Virus record (IMG/VR): IMGVR_UViG_3300021376_000030
Span: 1-64,000 of that record
DNA length: 64,000 nucleotides
DNA from: a virus
Strand: one strand, 5' to 3'
Shown here: one piece after another, positions 31,356-40,236 of the stretch
Position numbering within the stretch: the first letter of the stretch is position 1
Layout of the letters: each line of letters opens with the position of its first letter
The notes under the pieces: model-generated
Database searches by the model: none
Told to the model about the DNA's origin: nothing
The model's input: only the letters and a program-made list of their open reading frames with translations
Made by a program: the position numbers and the translations under genes

Positions 31356-32796
31356 CTATTGATAGTACAAACGGGGTTATTAAAGAGAAAATAGATCTTT
31401 GGAACGTTCGACCTTCAATGGTTCCTGTAGCCTGTCTTATAGTAAAGTCAGTACCTACTTTAAAATCACCTTGCTCATTAGTTAATGTTACAAATATCTT
31501 TCCGCCATCTCTTTCACATACTTCATTTTCAGGTTTTGCAACACCCCCTAATACCGGTAATGCTTTATTTAAGATAGTTCCAGATCCAACAAATTCCATT
31601 GTATATGCACTTGCAAGAATAGAACTTCTTAAATAAAATTTAATTGAAGTACCTGCGGGTATATCATAAACTAAATTTTCATCTGTAGTAAATTGTACTC
31701 TCTTGAATACAGTGCTTGTCGAAAGAGCAGAAGTCACCGTATAATAAGTATTAGGATAATTAGGTTCATTAAATACCATTAAAGGTGCAGGTGTAGTAGC
31801 TATTTGTGTGGGAAGAACTTGATCAATTACAAGAATGTTATCTCCTGCAGAAACACTATTCACCAAAGTGCCTGTTATTACTGGAGTATTAGATCTTCCA
31901 AATGCTGCAAGACCAGACAACCCAAACGATGCATTTGATGTATTAATATCACAACCTCCTCCAGCACTCACAATCACCGCAGTAGTACAAGCAACAGTAA
32001 AAATACTTACCAATTGTGCATAACCATTATTTAAAATTACAATACCCTCGCCACCTTCATTAAATTGAGTGTAAGAATCTAATACCATACTTCTTATGTA
32101 TCCCCCGACTCTACTTCCGTCTATTCTCATACCACAGCCTGCATCGTTTGCTCCATCTGATGATGATCTAGTAATCGAACTACACCCCTGAACATAAGGA
32201 CTAGTAACAATATAGAGAGGATTTCCAAAAGTATGGATATTAGTAGAAGGTGGAGTAACTTGATACAAAGTTAAAGGAGCTGTATTAAAAGCAACTGCAT
32301 ACTCAGGATTACCAGAATTAAGGCTAGGAAATGCTACAGCCGCAGATGGTCTTTTATGCTGTCGAAATGTAAATCCCCACACGTAATCTGCATTTGTTAC
32401 CCACAATATGTCATAGGTCGGATTCAACGGAATAATACTAGTTCGCCTTAAATTGTCACCGTGCAAAGTTGTATTAGGAGGCACATATATTGGATTTTTT
32501 TCGTAATAAGTTCCTGATTTAACAAAAATAGAATAATTGTTATAAGGGCGAGCTGCTGCGTAAGAGCAAGCTCTTTTAATAGTTTTAAAAGGATAATTTT
32601 CTGCTACACCAATATTGGTGTCAGCACCACTAACTGTAACATAAAGAACGTTTGGCGTTTCAAATAAACCGCCGCTTATAAGATTAGAAATAGTATAGAA
32701 ATCTACCTTAAACTCTCCTTGATTTGGTCTAAACCCTACTAGAAAATCTGATGCCAATGGTTTAGTCTGTGCGAAATCACTAAAATTACGGTACAT
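31351..32796 (-). CDS. Beta-helix-like virion protein
   Basis: 481 residues. The stretch GADTNIGVAENYPFKTIKRAC and VKSGTYYEKNPIYVPPNTTL, HGDNLRRTSIIPLN is the pectate-lyase-type right-handed helix seen in phage tail spikes, followed by WGFTFRQHKRPSAAVAFP and a C-terminal beta part. In marine T4-like phages similar proteins are virion components next to long fibres. No catalytic residues of a lyase are evident. Confidence 0.7.
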   Translation of the reverse strand: MYRNFSDFAQTKPLASDFLVGFRPNQGEFKVDFYTISNLISGGLFETPNVLYVTVSGADTNIGVAENYPFKTIKRACSYAAARPYNNYSIFVKSGTYYEKNPIYVPPNTTLHGDNLRRTSIIPLNPTYDILWVTNADYVWGFTFRQHKRPSAAVAFPSLNSGNPEYAVAFNTAPLTLYQVTPPSTNIHTFGNPLYIVTSPYVQGCSSITRSSSDGANDAGCGMRIDGSRVGGYIRSMVLDSYTQFNEGGEGIVILNNGYAQLVSIFTVACTTAVIVSAGGGCDINTSNASFGLSGLAAFGRSNTPVITGTLVNSVSAGDNILVIDQVLPTQIATTPAPLMVFNEPNYPNTYYTVTSALSTSTVFKRVQFTTDENLVYDIPAGTSIKFYLRSSILASAYTMEFVGSGTILNKALPVLGGVAKPENEVCERDGGKIFVTLTNEQGDFKVGTDFTIRQATGTIEGRTFQRSIFSLITPFVLSIE

Positions 32797-32804
32797 AGGT
32801 ATAT

Positions 32805-32812
32805 TATTTAGT
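32805..32812 (-). promoter_or_regulatory. Late promoter-like element
   Basis: ACTAAATA on the minus strand, eight bases before the ATG at 32796. Confidence 0.35.
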
Positions 32813-32841
32813 TTTGTACCGACTAAAATGAGTAATAGATA

Positions 32842-33036
32842 CTACGAATTATTTGCAGGAGAAGCGTCAGAATTAACCGTTTCCAGAGGAACGATATCTA
32901 CACGACTCAGTACGCGTTGACCACTAATAAGGGTAACAGGTACTAGAGCTGCATTGCCTTCCTTAAGAATAGCCTCAATTTTACTCTTAAGTTCAACTAA
33001 TTCTTGCTCTCTTGACGAAAGTTCTTGTGTTGACAT
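32842..33036 (-). CDS. Small coiled-coil structural protein
   Basis: 64 residues: a helix SSREQELVELKSKIEAILK followed by beta strands VPVTLISGQRVLSRVDIVP. Between fibre and tail-neck genes, so likely a minor virion protein. Confidence 0.58.
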   Translation of the reverse strand: MSTQELSSREQELVELKSKIEAILKEGNAALVPVTLISGQRVLSRVDIVPLETVNSDASPANNS

Positions 33037-33053
33037 ATCTTATATATATACTT

Positions 33054-33410
33054 TTAATTTGTTATTTCAATATATGAAAATCTTTTACTTGATGATGCTA
33101 GCGTATATCCTGCATCATTAGCAAAAATTATATCTAAATGTTGAGGATGATAATAAGCGGGAAGAGTAAACTGTAAGGTGTTATTTGTCCATGCAGTATA
33201 ATCCGAAATAGGGTAAGCGCTAAAGGGTGGGTTATTAGCACTCACACTTTTAACCCCACTATATAAATTATAATATTGTTCTGTACCATCAAATTTATTA
33301 GAGCTTAAAAACAACCCAACATTAGTTTTGTAATTAAACATATTACCTTGAAGAGTAATAATTTTGCCAGATACGCCTGTTTTAACGGTAAATGTAGGAA
33401 ATGTCTTCAT
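33054..33410 (-). CDS. Beta-rich structural protein
   Basis: 118 residues starting MKTFPTFTVKTGVSGKIITL. All-beta composition with aromatic/glycine words (YYNLYSGVKSVSANN, YHPQHLDIIFANDAG), like an Ig-type domain. It overlaps the gp15-like gene by one base. Although it begins MKTF, no (L/I)xE site follows, so it is not a CTS protein. Confidence 0.6.
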   Translation of the reverse strand: MKTFPTFTVKTGVSGKIITLQGNMFNYKTNVGLFLSSNKFDGTEQYYNLYSGVKSVSANNPPFSAYPISDYTAWTNNTLQFTLPAYYHPQHLDIIFANDAGYTLASSSKRFSYIEITN

Positions 33411-34237
33411 TACGGTCCAAATGGAGTATATAATTCTACCGAAGAAATAACCGGGCGACCAGAAACTGTAACTGTTTCGGTATTAGCAACAGCAGAAAGA
33501 GAAATAGCATCATCTGTGGTTATTGCTTGAGTTTTTAGGGTAGTATAACTTCCATACTCTAATGTAGTGCCTGAACTTACTGCTGTAATATTAGTATCAA
33601 TTTTAAAAATATTTTTTACAGGAGCTTGAGGATCGGGAAATAACCAACCTTTAATCGTAAATCCGGTATCAGCAATTATTTGTGCTTTTTGTGAGCCGTT
33701 AATATCAGTGGGATAGGAAAGATTGACGCTACCGTTCCAAGACACTTCACTTCTAATCTCTTGTGTATATGGTAAATTAAATTCTTTTGGTATTGTCCAA
33801 CTTAAAATAATATAGGGATTGTTAAAAGGTATAAAATTGCTTAATATTTGATCCATATCTGATTGATAGCGAGTAATTATACTCATCTTAACATCAATAT
33901 TAACTGGTACTGGGGCTTTATAATAAAATGAAACACTCGAGGGTTGATCTTCAATAGGAGTACCGTGTGCATAAAAACCTGCATTTTTATTGAAAACTCT
34001 ATTATTGTCCCTCATAATTGAGCCAATGGTTACACTAACAACAGGTAGAGTTAAATTTTGACCTGGGTTAATTAAATCAAACAAAACCCGCTGTTTTGGA
34101 GCATAGATATATCTTACTTGTTGTTTTGCACCAACATTACGATTTTTGTCATATCTATTAATAACAACATGATCAAATGCTGCTAAAAACTGTATTAACA
34201 GATCTTTTACTTCAAAGTAATAGCTTTGTAATTTAAT
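33410..34237 (-). CDS. 15: T4 gp15-like tail terminator/sheath stabiliser, non-canonical start
   Basis: About 275 residues when read from an ATT at 34237; T4 gp15 has 272. The frame is open from 34279 to 33410, yet contains no ATG or GTG in its first part and the first TTG (34084) would remove a conserved segment. Matching words: YYFEVKDLLIQFLAAFDHVV, YAPKQRVLFDLINPGQNL, RDNNRVFNKNAGFY, FYYKAPVPVNIDVKMSIITR and FTIKGWLFPDPQ versus T4 FEVNGWMYPP. GAGAGG eight bases before the ATT could be its ribosome site. It caps the tail tube. Confidence 0.68.
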   Translation of the reverse strand: MKLQSYYFEVKDLLIQFLAAFDHVVINRYDKNRNVGAKQQVRYIYAPKQRVLFDLINPGQNLTLPVVSVTIGSIMRDNNRVFNKNAGFYAHGTPIEDQPSSVSFYYKAPVPVNIDVKMSIITRYQSDMDQILSNFIPFNNPYIILSWTIPKEFNLPYTQEIRSEVSWNGSVNLSYPTDINGSQKAQIIADTGFTIKGWLFPDPQAPVKNIFKIDTNITAVSSGTTLEYGSYTTLKTQAITTDDAISLSAVANTETVTVSGRPVISSVELYTPFGP

Positions 34238-34275
34238 ATACTTTACCTCTCTTATATTTAAGAGGTTAAAGGGGC

Positions 34276-34479
34276 TTAATTATAGTATTTCCACTTGTTT
34301 GCAGATAACTTTACAGATAGCTTTCTCTTAACGGAAGGCTTCATAAAAGATCTACGGATTCTAACTTCTTCTAATATACCGCATCTCTTAACTGCATTTG
34401 TAAATTGTTTAAGTTTTTTATCAAAATATAGTTTATTTGAACATTTATTTTTATCTAATTTTACTTCACAATTTATCAT
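34276..34479 (-). CDS. rpsU: Ribosomal protein bS21 homologue
   Basis: 67 residues. KLKQFTNAVKRCGILEEVRI and RRSFMKPSVKRKLS match the bS21 helix pattern (L..F.....K.GI/V..E.R.R....KPS..RKR). bS21 binds near the anti-Shine-Dalgarno end of 16S rRNA in the 30S subunit. A phage copy can enter host ribosomes and change mRNA preference; phage S21 genes are known in SAR11 phages. N-terminal extension (MINCEVKLDKNKCSNKLY) is unusual. Its downstream neighbour uses a non-AUG start. Confidence 0.85.
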   Translation of the reverse strand: MINCEVKLDKNKCSNKLYFDKKLKQFTNAVKRCGILEEVRIRRSFMKPSVKRKLSVKLSANKWKYYN

Positions 34480-34483
34480 TTGT

Positions 34484-34840
34484 TTATTTATCCTGAATTG
34501 TTACTTCTTCCATAATAGAAATTTCTGCAATAGTGTTAAAAAATTTGTTTGGTTTTTTAGAAATTAAATTTTTAGCTGAATCTTCTATGTGTCTTAAGTT
34601 ATGGCTTAACTTGTCTATGGTATAGTCTAAAATAATTCTTTTATCTACAACATTATATCCATAAGGGTAAGGTATTTCAAAGATTTTTTTCGTATGATGA
34701 ATGCCTAGAGTAAAAACAAGATAAAAGTCCTTTATACAAAAAAGTATCAATTTACCACTCTTGACCGTCTTACCATTAACAATAAAATTAACTTTTTGTT
34801 GAAGGAAGTTACTGATAGATCTCTCTAATTTTGATGTCAT
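34484..34840 (-). CDS. Conserved structural-region hypothetical protein
   Basis: 118 residues, with NFIVNGKTVKSGKLILFCIKD and FEIPYPYGYNV. Such proteins sit near the neck genes of marine T4-like phages. Function unknown. Two bases separate it from the next gene upstream. Confidence 0.65.
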   Translation of the reverse strand: MTSKLERSISNFLQQKVNFIVNGKTVKSGKLILFCIKDFYLVFTLGIHHTKKIFEIPYPYGYNVVDKRIILDYTIDKLSHNLRHIEDSAKNLISKKPNKFFNTIAEISIMEEVTIQDK

Positions 34841-34841
34841 A

Positions 34842-35219
34842 TTATGTATCCATGTAAGATATTTTTTGTGATGGTGTTAAGCCAACTAAATTTTCTTTGA
34901 AGTATTTCCAGAATGCTTCACCTGCAGGTATAGATGTTATAAGATCACAACTATCACAGCCAACTGCTCGATAATCTTGCATAAAAATATCCCATACAAT
35001 AACAAGATTTTTTTGTGTGGGGTTATATTTTAAAGGTCCTTTTGCTGGTCTATAATTTAATGTCATTCTCCCATCAACACTATTCAACAAAGATTGAGCA
35101 TTAGTACAAAGCATTCTCCGGGTATTAGGCTTGCCCGGTTTAAGTCTGCGCCGGGCAAACTTTATTTCACAAACATTATTTTGTAGCACGGACCTTAAGC
35201 TTGTTAGTGATACTAACAT
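34842..35219 (-). CDS. Conserved hypothetical protein near neck genes
   Basis: 125 residues. LQNNVCEIKFARRRLKPGKP, RRMLCTNAQSLLNS and KNLVIVWDIFMQDYRAV are, from memory, words of a family common in marine T4-like phages. Four cysteines (VCEIKF, MLCTN, CDSCD) may bind metal. It overlaps the GroES-like gene by 44 bases. Confidence 0.72.
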   Translation of the reverse strand: MLVSLTSLRSVLQNNVCEIKFARRRLKPGKPNTRRMLCTNAQSLLNSVDGRMTLNYRPAKGPLKYNPTQKNLVIVWDIFMQDYRAVGCDSCDLITSIPAGEAFWKYFKENLVGLTPSQKISYMDT

Positions 35220-35625
35220 CTTTTTCCCTCGGCTTAACTACACCGAATATTCGTTGTTCATTTAAAAAAATACCTGCGCGCAATGTCCCGTAATTAACTA
35301 CATCAATATTTGCTATTGGCACCCCCATATTGTTAGGGAAGCAAACATGGTCTCCAACCTTGACCAATCTACAGTTAATACCTGTTAATATTACCTTACC
35401 AATACGCCATGCATTCGTATCAGCATTTACAGGTACTAGAATACCGTTTCTAACTATTGTATTTGAACTGCCGCCATCATCAACAAATTCAACTAAAATT
35501 ACATCATCTAAAAGATTTACAAGATCATATCCCATAAACATACTATTAAATATATTTTTAGGCATTCCTCCTAAATCAATTAAACTTTTCTGTACAGGTA
35601 GTTGATCTACATTTGGTTTGCTCAT
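35176..35625 (-). CDS. GroES-like co-chaperonin
   Basis: 149 residues. LLDDVILVEFVDDGGS, VRNGILVPVNADTNAWRIGKV, VKVGDHVCFPNN and IFLNEQRIFGVVKP follow the beta-barrel order of GroES. T4 gp31 is the analogue that lets host GroEL fold the capsid protein. The C-terminal basic extension (TNKLKVRATK) is extra. Confidence 0.72.
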   Translation of the reverse strand: MSKPNVDQLPVQKSLIDLGGMPKNIFNSMFMGYDLVNLLDDVILVEFVDDGGSSNTIVRNGILVPVNADTNAWRIGKVILTGINCRLVKVGDHVCFPNNMGVPIANIDVVNYGTLRAGIFLNEQRIFGVVKPREKDVSITNKLKVRATK

Positions 35626-35655
35626 ATAGTCACTTATGAGTCAATTAGTTGAAAA

Positions 35656-35934
35656 TCAAGAGGTACTGCCTTTAGCAGGTTTTTTGATATAATGTATTCT
35701 TTGTTTGCGGTATTTTGGTAATAAATTAGACAGAAACCTATATTGATCAATATTATCAAAATTCTTTCCAAATCTATTAAGAGTATCGTTAATAATACGA
35801 GCGGCTAAGGGATCAAGCATTGATAACCAACGATTAACCAGAAATGGTTGATATCCTTTTTCTTCTTCAAAATTAGTAAAGGGGTTTGTTTTTTTAGTAA
35901 AGGCAATACCCTCAATAATGTCAAAAATGTTCAT
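35656..35934 (-). CDS. Small T4-like phage protein with FLVNRWLS motif
   Basis: 92 residues. The word YQPFLVNRWLSM and a basic end YRKQRIHYIKKPAK resemble a small T4-family protein with PFxVNRxLS. Function is not known to me; some relatives are linked to replication or late transcription accessory proteins, which is unproven. Confidence 0.6.
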   Translation of the reverse strand: MNIFDIIEGIAFTKKTNPFTNFEEEKGYQPFLVNRWLSMLDPLAARIINDTLNRFGKNFDNIDQYRFLSNLLPKYRKQRIHYIKKPAKGSTS

Positions 35935-36485
35935 TTGATTAAAATACCTAGACCAAAATGTTCTCTTATATTATAAAAACTTGCATTATGTTTACCAGAT
36001 AAATCTATACAAACTTGTTTAACTACTGGAAAACTCTCTGTATCGTGCAGAAGAACAATATCACTATGTAACAAAGACCATTCCGCACAATCAAAGGTAG
36101 GTTGATATTCATGCACTATATCAACATGAATTAGATTATAATGATTATTATTTTTTTTAATGAAATTATAAAAATTGTCTTTAATAAGCTCAACATTTGG
36201 GAAGTGTTGGAGATTATTCTTTGTCTGTTCGTACAAATTATTCATCTTATTATTTGCATGTTTATCACTTTCAAATGTATCTACCCCAATAACCCTTTTA
36301 AAAAAATTTGAAAACACAGATGTAGAATACCCACGATCTACTCCAAACTCTAATGCTATATTATTTTGTATTTTAAAATCATGCATTATTTCAGCTATAT
36401 ATCTTTCTAATCCAAGCCAAGCTGATGGGCAGCTATAAACTTTTAAAATACCTGCGTATTCACCAGTAGGTGTATACGGAATCAT
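35931..36485 (-). CDS. Class I SAM methyltransferase
   Basis: 184 residues. NNIALEFGVDRGYSTSVFSNF is the SAM site, with VIGVDTFESD, LIHVDIVHEY and DIVLLHDTESFP giving acidic positions. Methyltransf_24-type. It overlaps both neighbours, so it is translated with structural genes; a role in virion or nucleic-acid modification is open. Confidence 0.75.
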   Translation of the reverse strand: MIPYTPTGEYAGILKVYSCPSAWLGLERYIAEIMHDFKIQNNIALEFGVDRGYSTSVFSNFFKRVIGVDTFESDKHANNKMNNLYEQTKNNLQHFPNVELIKDNFYNFIKKNNNHYNLIHVDIVHEYQPTFDCAEWSLLHSDIVLLHDTESFPVVKQVCIDLSGKHNASFYNIREHFGLGILIK

Positions 36486-37075
36486 TAATGTGAAATAATC
36501 TTGGTTGATGCAATAAAGATATTATCATTAATCTGATAAAAGGAAGAAATTACCTCAGACATAAATTGTGTGCATTGAGTATCGCTTAGTTCGGTACTAA
36601 ATGCAAACGCCGGTGCTTGCTTACCAGCTCTTACATTGATACCTGTATGACCTAACGCGGCATTATCCTTTACATGTACAATACTTACACTACATTTACC
36701 CTTATGTTGTGTCACACCGCCCTGGGTAAACTCTTTTGTAACCATTAAATCATCACCATCTACTTCTATAGGTGCATTAATAAATTTAAAAAGTATATTG
36801 GCAATATTTGTATTAAACATTCTTTGATAACTAATTGCACCAAACCCCTCGGTAATAAGAGGTATTTCATAAAGAAAATGAATCATATCCTCACTATATA
36901 TAAAATCCTTGTTAAGTGAGTCCTCTTGATCGATCAAACCTTCTGTCTCCACTTTTGCAGGAGCACGAAAAGCAATAATGTTGCCTATGGGTAAAGTCTT
37001 ATCACGAAAATAGCGATATGCAAAACGTCTGTGAAGAGCTACACCGTCATAAACTTTAATATCTGTAACGATCAT
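36485..37075 (-). CDS. Conserved protein adjacent to gp20
   Basis: 196 residues. MIVTDIKVYDGVALHRRFAY, then SYQRMFNTNIANIL, PIEVDGDDLMVTKEF and ALGHTGINVRAG are words of a family found beside gp20 in marine T4-like phages (some entries call it DUF366; not certain). Probably an enzyme- or chaperone-like protein of unknown role in head assembly. Confidence 0.72.
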   Translation of the reverse strand: MIVTDIKVYDGVALHRRFAYRYFRDKTLPIGNIIAFRAPAKVETEGLIDQEDSLNKDFIYSEDMIHFLYEIPLITEGFGAISYQRMFNTNIANILFKFINAPIEVDGDDLMVTKEFTQGGVTQHKGKCSVSIVHVKDNAALGHTGINVRAGKQAPAFAFSTELSDTQCTQFMSEVISSFYQINDNIFIASTKIISH

Positions 37076-37090
37076 ATCTATAGATAATAA

Positions 37091-37132
37091 CTACACTCGA
37101 GGATAATTCAACGAAAAAGACTCGTCCCGCAT
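37091..37132 (-). CDS. Possible 13-residue leader peptide
   Basis: MRDESFSLNYPRV, with GGAGAGAAAAAAA before its ATG and TAG 15 bases before the next gene. It could be a leader for the gp20-adjacent gene. Very short, so low confidence. Confidence 0.3.
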   Translation of the reverse strand: MRDESFSLNYPRV

Positions 37133-37246
37133 TTTTTTCTCTCCTGTCCATTATAAATGGTTCTGATCCTAATACCCACATACTATTATAATCAAATTTT
37201 GTAAGAAATCAACTAACATTTTTCAATTGAAACCAGGTTTTTTTAT

Positions 37247-37254
37247 TATAAATA
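37247..37254 (+). promoter_or_regulatory. T4-type late promoter before portal gene
   Basis: TATAAATA, four bases before the ATG of the portal gene at 37259. Confidence 0.55.
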
Positions 37255-37258
37255 ACTA

Positions 37259-39085
37259 ATGCCTGAATACGGTAATACAGATACTGATCGATCGCAAACA
37301 TTTGGACGATCTTTAATGAATTATATTAACTCTAAGCTTCCATATCAAAGTTACTCTACTATTGATACCATTAGCAAGCTTAATCCAAAGTACAAGATAT
37401 TTCAAGATACAGGCAGTAGGCGTACCGAGGCATTAGCAAGACAGAGTATTAGCAGTAACTCAGAAATTAATAATCTTGATCCCGCGGGAATTATTGGTCT
37501 GGATAATAATTTTACACAATACATGTATGCAAATATACAGCATGATAAAATTTCAAGATTACGCGATTATCGTGTTATGGCATCATTTTCAGAGGTTGCA
37601 GATGCATTAGATGAGATATGTGATGAAGCTGTTAATAGAGACAAAAATGGTAGAGTTATAAAATTAACTTTTCCTGACTTAGATATTGACGATAAAGATA
37701 AAGAGGTGTTGCAAGGTGAATTTCAGAAATATGTAAATTATTTTGATTTACCCCACAAAGGGTGGGAGTATTTTCGTCAACTTCTTATAGATGGTGAAAT
37801 TTATTTTGAGCACATTATACACAAGAGTTACGAAGAAGAAGGTATTTTAGGTGTTGTTACTATTCCTACAGAATTTGTTGATCCTATTTTCGGTAACGTC
37901 CAGAATATGATGATTAAAGGATATCTTTTAAGAAAGCCAGTTTTTGATAAAACAAATCCAACTAAAATAGTTGACTATGAGATGGTGCCTATGGATAAAA
38001 ACCAAGTCACTTATATTAATTCTGGTATATGGAATGAAAACAGAACTATAAGACTCCCGTTCATAGAAAATGCGAGAAGAGCTTATAGACAGTTAAGCCT
38101 TACTGAGGATGCTATTGTAATTTATCGCTTAGCTAGAGCACCAGAGCGTTTAGTTTTCAACGTTGATGTAGGTAATATGCCCCCGCCTAAGGCTGAGGCG
38201 TATTTAAAGAAACTAATGAATCAATACTGGTCTTCAAAGACATACGATAGTAGTCAAAACTCAGGGGTTGCTGTTAAGAAGTTTAACCCACAATCTATAT
38301 TAGATAATTTCTGGTTTGCTAAAAGGCAAGGCAGCGAGGGTACTAGCGTAACAAGATTAGAAGGCGGTCAAAATTTAGGAAAATTAGAAGACTTAGAATA
38401 TTTTGTAAAAAAGCTTTACAAAAGCTTAAAAGTGCCTGTATCTCGATTAAATGTGGATGATGCTTATAAAGACGATGCAAATATTTTAAGAGAAGAATTA
38501 AAATTTGCAAAGTTTGTAGTAAGAATGCAGCAGAATTTTGCTCAAGGGTTAAAAAATGGGTTCATTACACATTTAAGGTTGCGAGGATTGTGGAAAAAAT
38601 ATGAACTAAGAGAAGATCATTTAGACTTGGAATTTAATGTACCTATTAATTTCTTTGAAATGCGGGAAGCACAGAAGCAAGAAATTAAGACAAATACATT
38701 TCAAAATATCTTACAAGCATCTGATAATATTAGCAAAACATATGCTCTTAAAAAATACATGGATTGGACAGATGTTGAATTACAAGCTAACAGGGAGTTT
38801 ATGCGTAAAGATATGGCTTTTGCGTGGGAGTTAGAGCAAATAAAGGCGGGTGGACCTAGTTGGAAGGAAAATGCAATTGCTGCGGCTGGAGAGGCTGAAG
38901 GTGAATTAGGCAGTGCAGCTGGCGGAGGTGTATCAGGTTCTACACCTCCTGCGTTCGGACCAGCGCCAGGAGGTGAGGCCGAGGCAGGGCCTGTAGCAGC
39001 ACAAGCTGCAGCTGAGCCTGCACCTGTTGAGGGAGGCACTATTCCGGCTCCTACAGGGGCTGCACCGGCTACTCCAGCCGTTTAA
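37259..39085 (+). CDS. 20: Portal vertex protein (T4 gp20-like)
   Basis: 608 residues. Typical gp20 body: SEVADALDEICDEA, GEIYFEHIIH, RAPERLVFNVDVGNMPPPKAEAYLKK, NFWFAKRQGSEGTSVTRLEGG and KLYKSLKVPVSRL. It forms the 12-mer DNA entry ring of the head. The C-terminal tail (about 80 residues, GGGVSG...PAPTGAAPATPAV) is low-complexity Ala/Gly/Pro. The neighbouring T4 head genes 67, 21, 22 and 23 do not follow in this window. Its 3' end overlaps a convergent gene by 17 bases. Confidence 0.97.
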   Translation: MPEYGNTDTDRSQTFGRSLMNYINSKLPYQSYSTIDTISKLNPKYKIFQDTGSRRTEALARQSISSNSEINNLDPAGIIGLDNNFTQYMYANIQHDKISRLRDYRVMASFSEVADALDEICDEAVNRDKNGRVIKLTFPDLDIDDKDKEVLQGEFQKYVNYFDLPHKGWEYFRQLLIDGEIYFEHIIHKSYEEEGILGVVTIPTEFVDPIFGNVQNMMIKGYLLRKPVFDKTNPTKIVDYEMVPMDKNQVTYINSGIWNENRTIRLPFIENARRAYRQLSLTEDAIVIYRLARAPERLVFNVDVGNMPPPKAEAYLKKLMNQYWSSKTYDSSQNSGVAVKKFNPQSILDNFWFAKRQGSEGTSVTRLEGGQNLGKLEDLEYFVKKLYKSLKVPVSRLNVDDAYKDDANILREELKFAKFVVRMQQNFAQGLKNGFITHLRLRGLWKKYELREDHLDLEFNVPINFFEMREAQKQEIKTNTFQNILQASDNISKTYALKKYMDWTDVELQANREFMRKDMAFAWELEQIKAGGPSWKENAIAAAGEAEGELGSAAGGGVSGSTPPAFGPAPGGEAEAGPVAAQAAAEPAPVEGGTIPAPTGAAPATPAV

Positions 39086-39515
39086 TTCGACGTAAAGCAA
39101 ATTTTAATTTCTTAGTTTCGTATAGCCGAGCATCTACTTCTTCTGGAGCAAACCAGTACTTATCATTAACTAATAACATATCTTTTTGAGAATATGTAAA
39201 CTGGGCTTGAAGACGTTGAATTTTATATTGAATAAAATGTCTTAATTCATGTAGTAAATTTCTTACCATTCTTTTAACTTTTTGTTTTTTATTCTTAGTA
39301 TATACATCTATACCTATAGAAATACGGTTATTAACAATATCATAATCGCTATGTATGCCATTTTTTTTAATGTGTATGTATAAAGTCTTATTGGAAGGAT
39401 AGCCTTCCTTATAACATAGATATTTTAAAACATTACACAGTGACTTAAAACACACCTCATGTTTTTTAAGCCAAATATGGGATGGTCTTGAGAATACTAT
39501 ATTCACTTTAACCAA
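39069..39515 (-). CDS. Predicted HExxH-type zinc protease
   Basis: 148 residues. LLHELRHFIQYKIQR is an HExxH-like site, with EEVDARLYE downstream as possible third ligand. It may be a SprT- or minigluzincin-like peptidase. Convergent and overlapping with the portal gene, yet not the T4 prohead protease type. Function uncertain. Confidence 0.6.
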   Translation of the reverse strand: MVKVNIVFSRPSHIWLKKHEVCFKSLCNVLKYLCYKEGYPSNKTLYIHIKKNGIHSDYDIVNNRISIGIDVYTKNKKQKVKRMVRNLLHELRHFIQYKIQRLQAQFTYSQKDMLLVNDKYWFAPEEVDARLYETKKLKFALRRIKRLE

Positions 39516-40105
39516 ACAGTTGTCGGGTCGAATGCTGTAGTATCAAGAAAATCCCATACTTCATATTGTGGCTTATTATCGACGCTCGCCGCTTTAATAA
39601 GATTATTTAGAAGAGTTTGTAAGTCTTGAATATGCCATACATCATCCAATAAACGTCTACCTGAAGTACGGGTTTTGTGTGCGACATGATCTGCATATGA
39701 ATAAGCAAAACCAGCAAATGGCGGTATCATACAACCAAGGCTTACTAGGTTACCTAAAATTCTAGAACACACTTCTTTACCTCCCACTGAATGCATTGTT
39801 ACAACTGCACATGCAGGTTTACCAACCAAATATTTTGAACCTTCAAGCACTGTCATTTTTTCAAATAAAAGCTGCATAGGTGAACCCCAACTATCCCAAT
39901 ATGTTCCTGTAGCGAAAATTAAACAATCTGCTTTTTTAATATTCCGCTTTACTCCATTCCAACAAAATGTAGGCTGCAAATGAATTGTTTTAACTCTCAC
40001 ATCATCGTGTGTCTTGAGAATCATTTTCTTAATCTTTTTGAGTAGCATAAAAGTATTGCCAGAACGCCCTCCTATGGCTCCGTTAATAACAAGAATATTT
40101 TTCAC
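39503..40105 (-). CDS. NAD(P)H-dependent FMN reductase-like flavoprotein
   Basis: 200 residues, flavodoxin fold. NILVINGAIGGRSGNTFMLLKK is the FMN phosphate loop, with DCLIFATGTYWDSWGSPMQLL and CAVVTMHSVGGK. A second such protein occurs at 13.5 kb. Could supply electrons to a metal centre or to the bilin reductase; that link is inference. A sigma70-type promoter lies upstream. Confidence 0.75.
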   Translation of the reverse strand: MKNILVINGAIGGRSGNTFMLLKKIKKMILKTHDDVRVKTIHLQPTFCWNGVKRNIKKADCLIFATGTYWDSWGSPMQLLFEKMTVLEGSKYLVGKPACAVVTMHSVGGKEVCSRILGNLVSLGCMIPPFAGFAYSYADHVAHKTRTSGRRLLDDVWHIQDLQTLLNNLIKAASVDNKPQYEVWDFLDTTAFDPTTVWLK

Positions 40106-40113
40106 CTATGTAT

Positions 40114-40142
40114 ATTATAAATGAAAATTACCATAAAATCAA
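40114..40142 (-). promoter_or_regulatory. Sigma70-type promoter
   Basis: TTGATT and TATAAT separated by 17 bases, just before the FMN reductase-like gene. Confidence 0.62.
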
Positions 40143-40207
40143 ATACAATCTATAACTATATATAAATCAATAATTTAACTATTTAAATTTAGAACGTTAA
40201 ATTTTAT

Positions 40208-40236
40208 TTGATTTCAGCCTATATATAAGTTATATT
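40208..40236 (+). promoter_or_regulatory. Sigma70-type promoter, plus strand
   Basis: TTGATT and TATATT separated by 17 bases, six bases before the ATG at 40242. With the minus promoter at 40114 it forms a divergent pair. Confidence 0.5.

Noticed and set aside
33054-33410. MKTF start as another CTS protein
   Set aside because: No (L/I)xE within the first 15 residues; it is an all-beta structural protein.
38701-39039. Opposite-strand Ala/Pro-rich frame in gp20
   Set aside because: Mirror of the low-complexity portal tail, not a gene.
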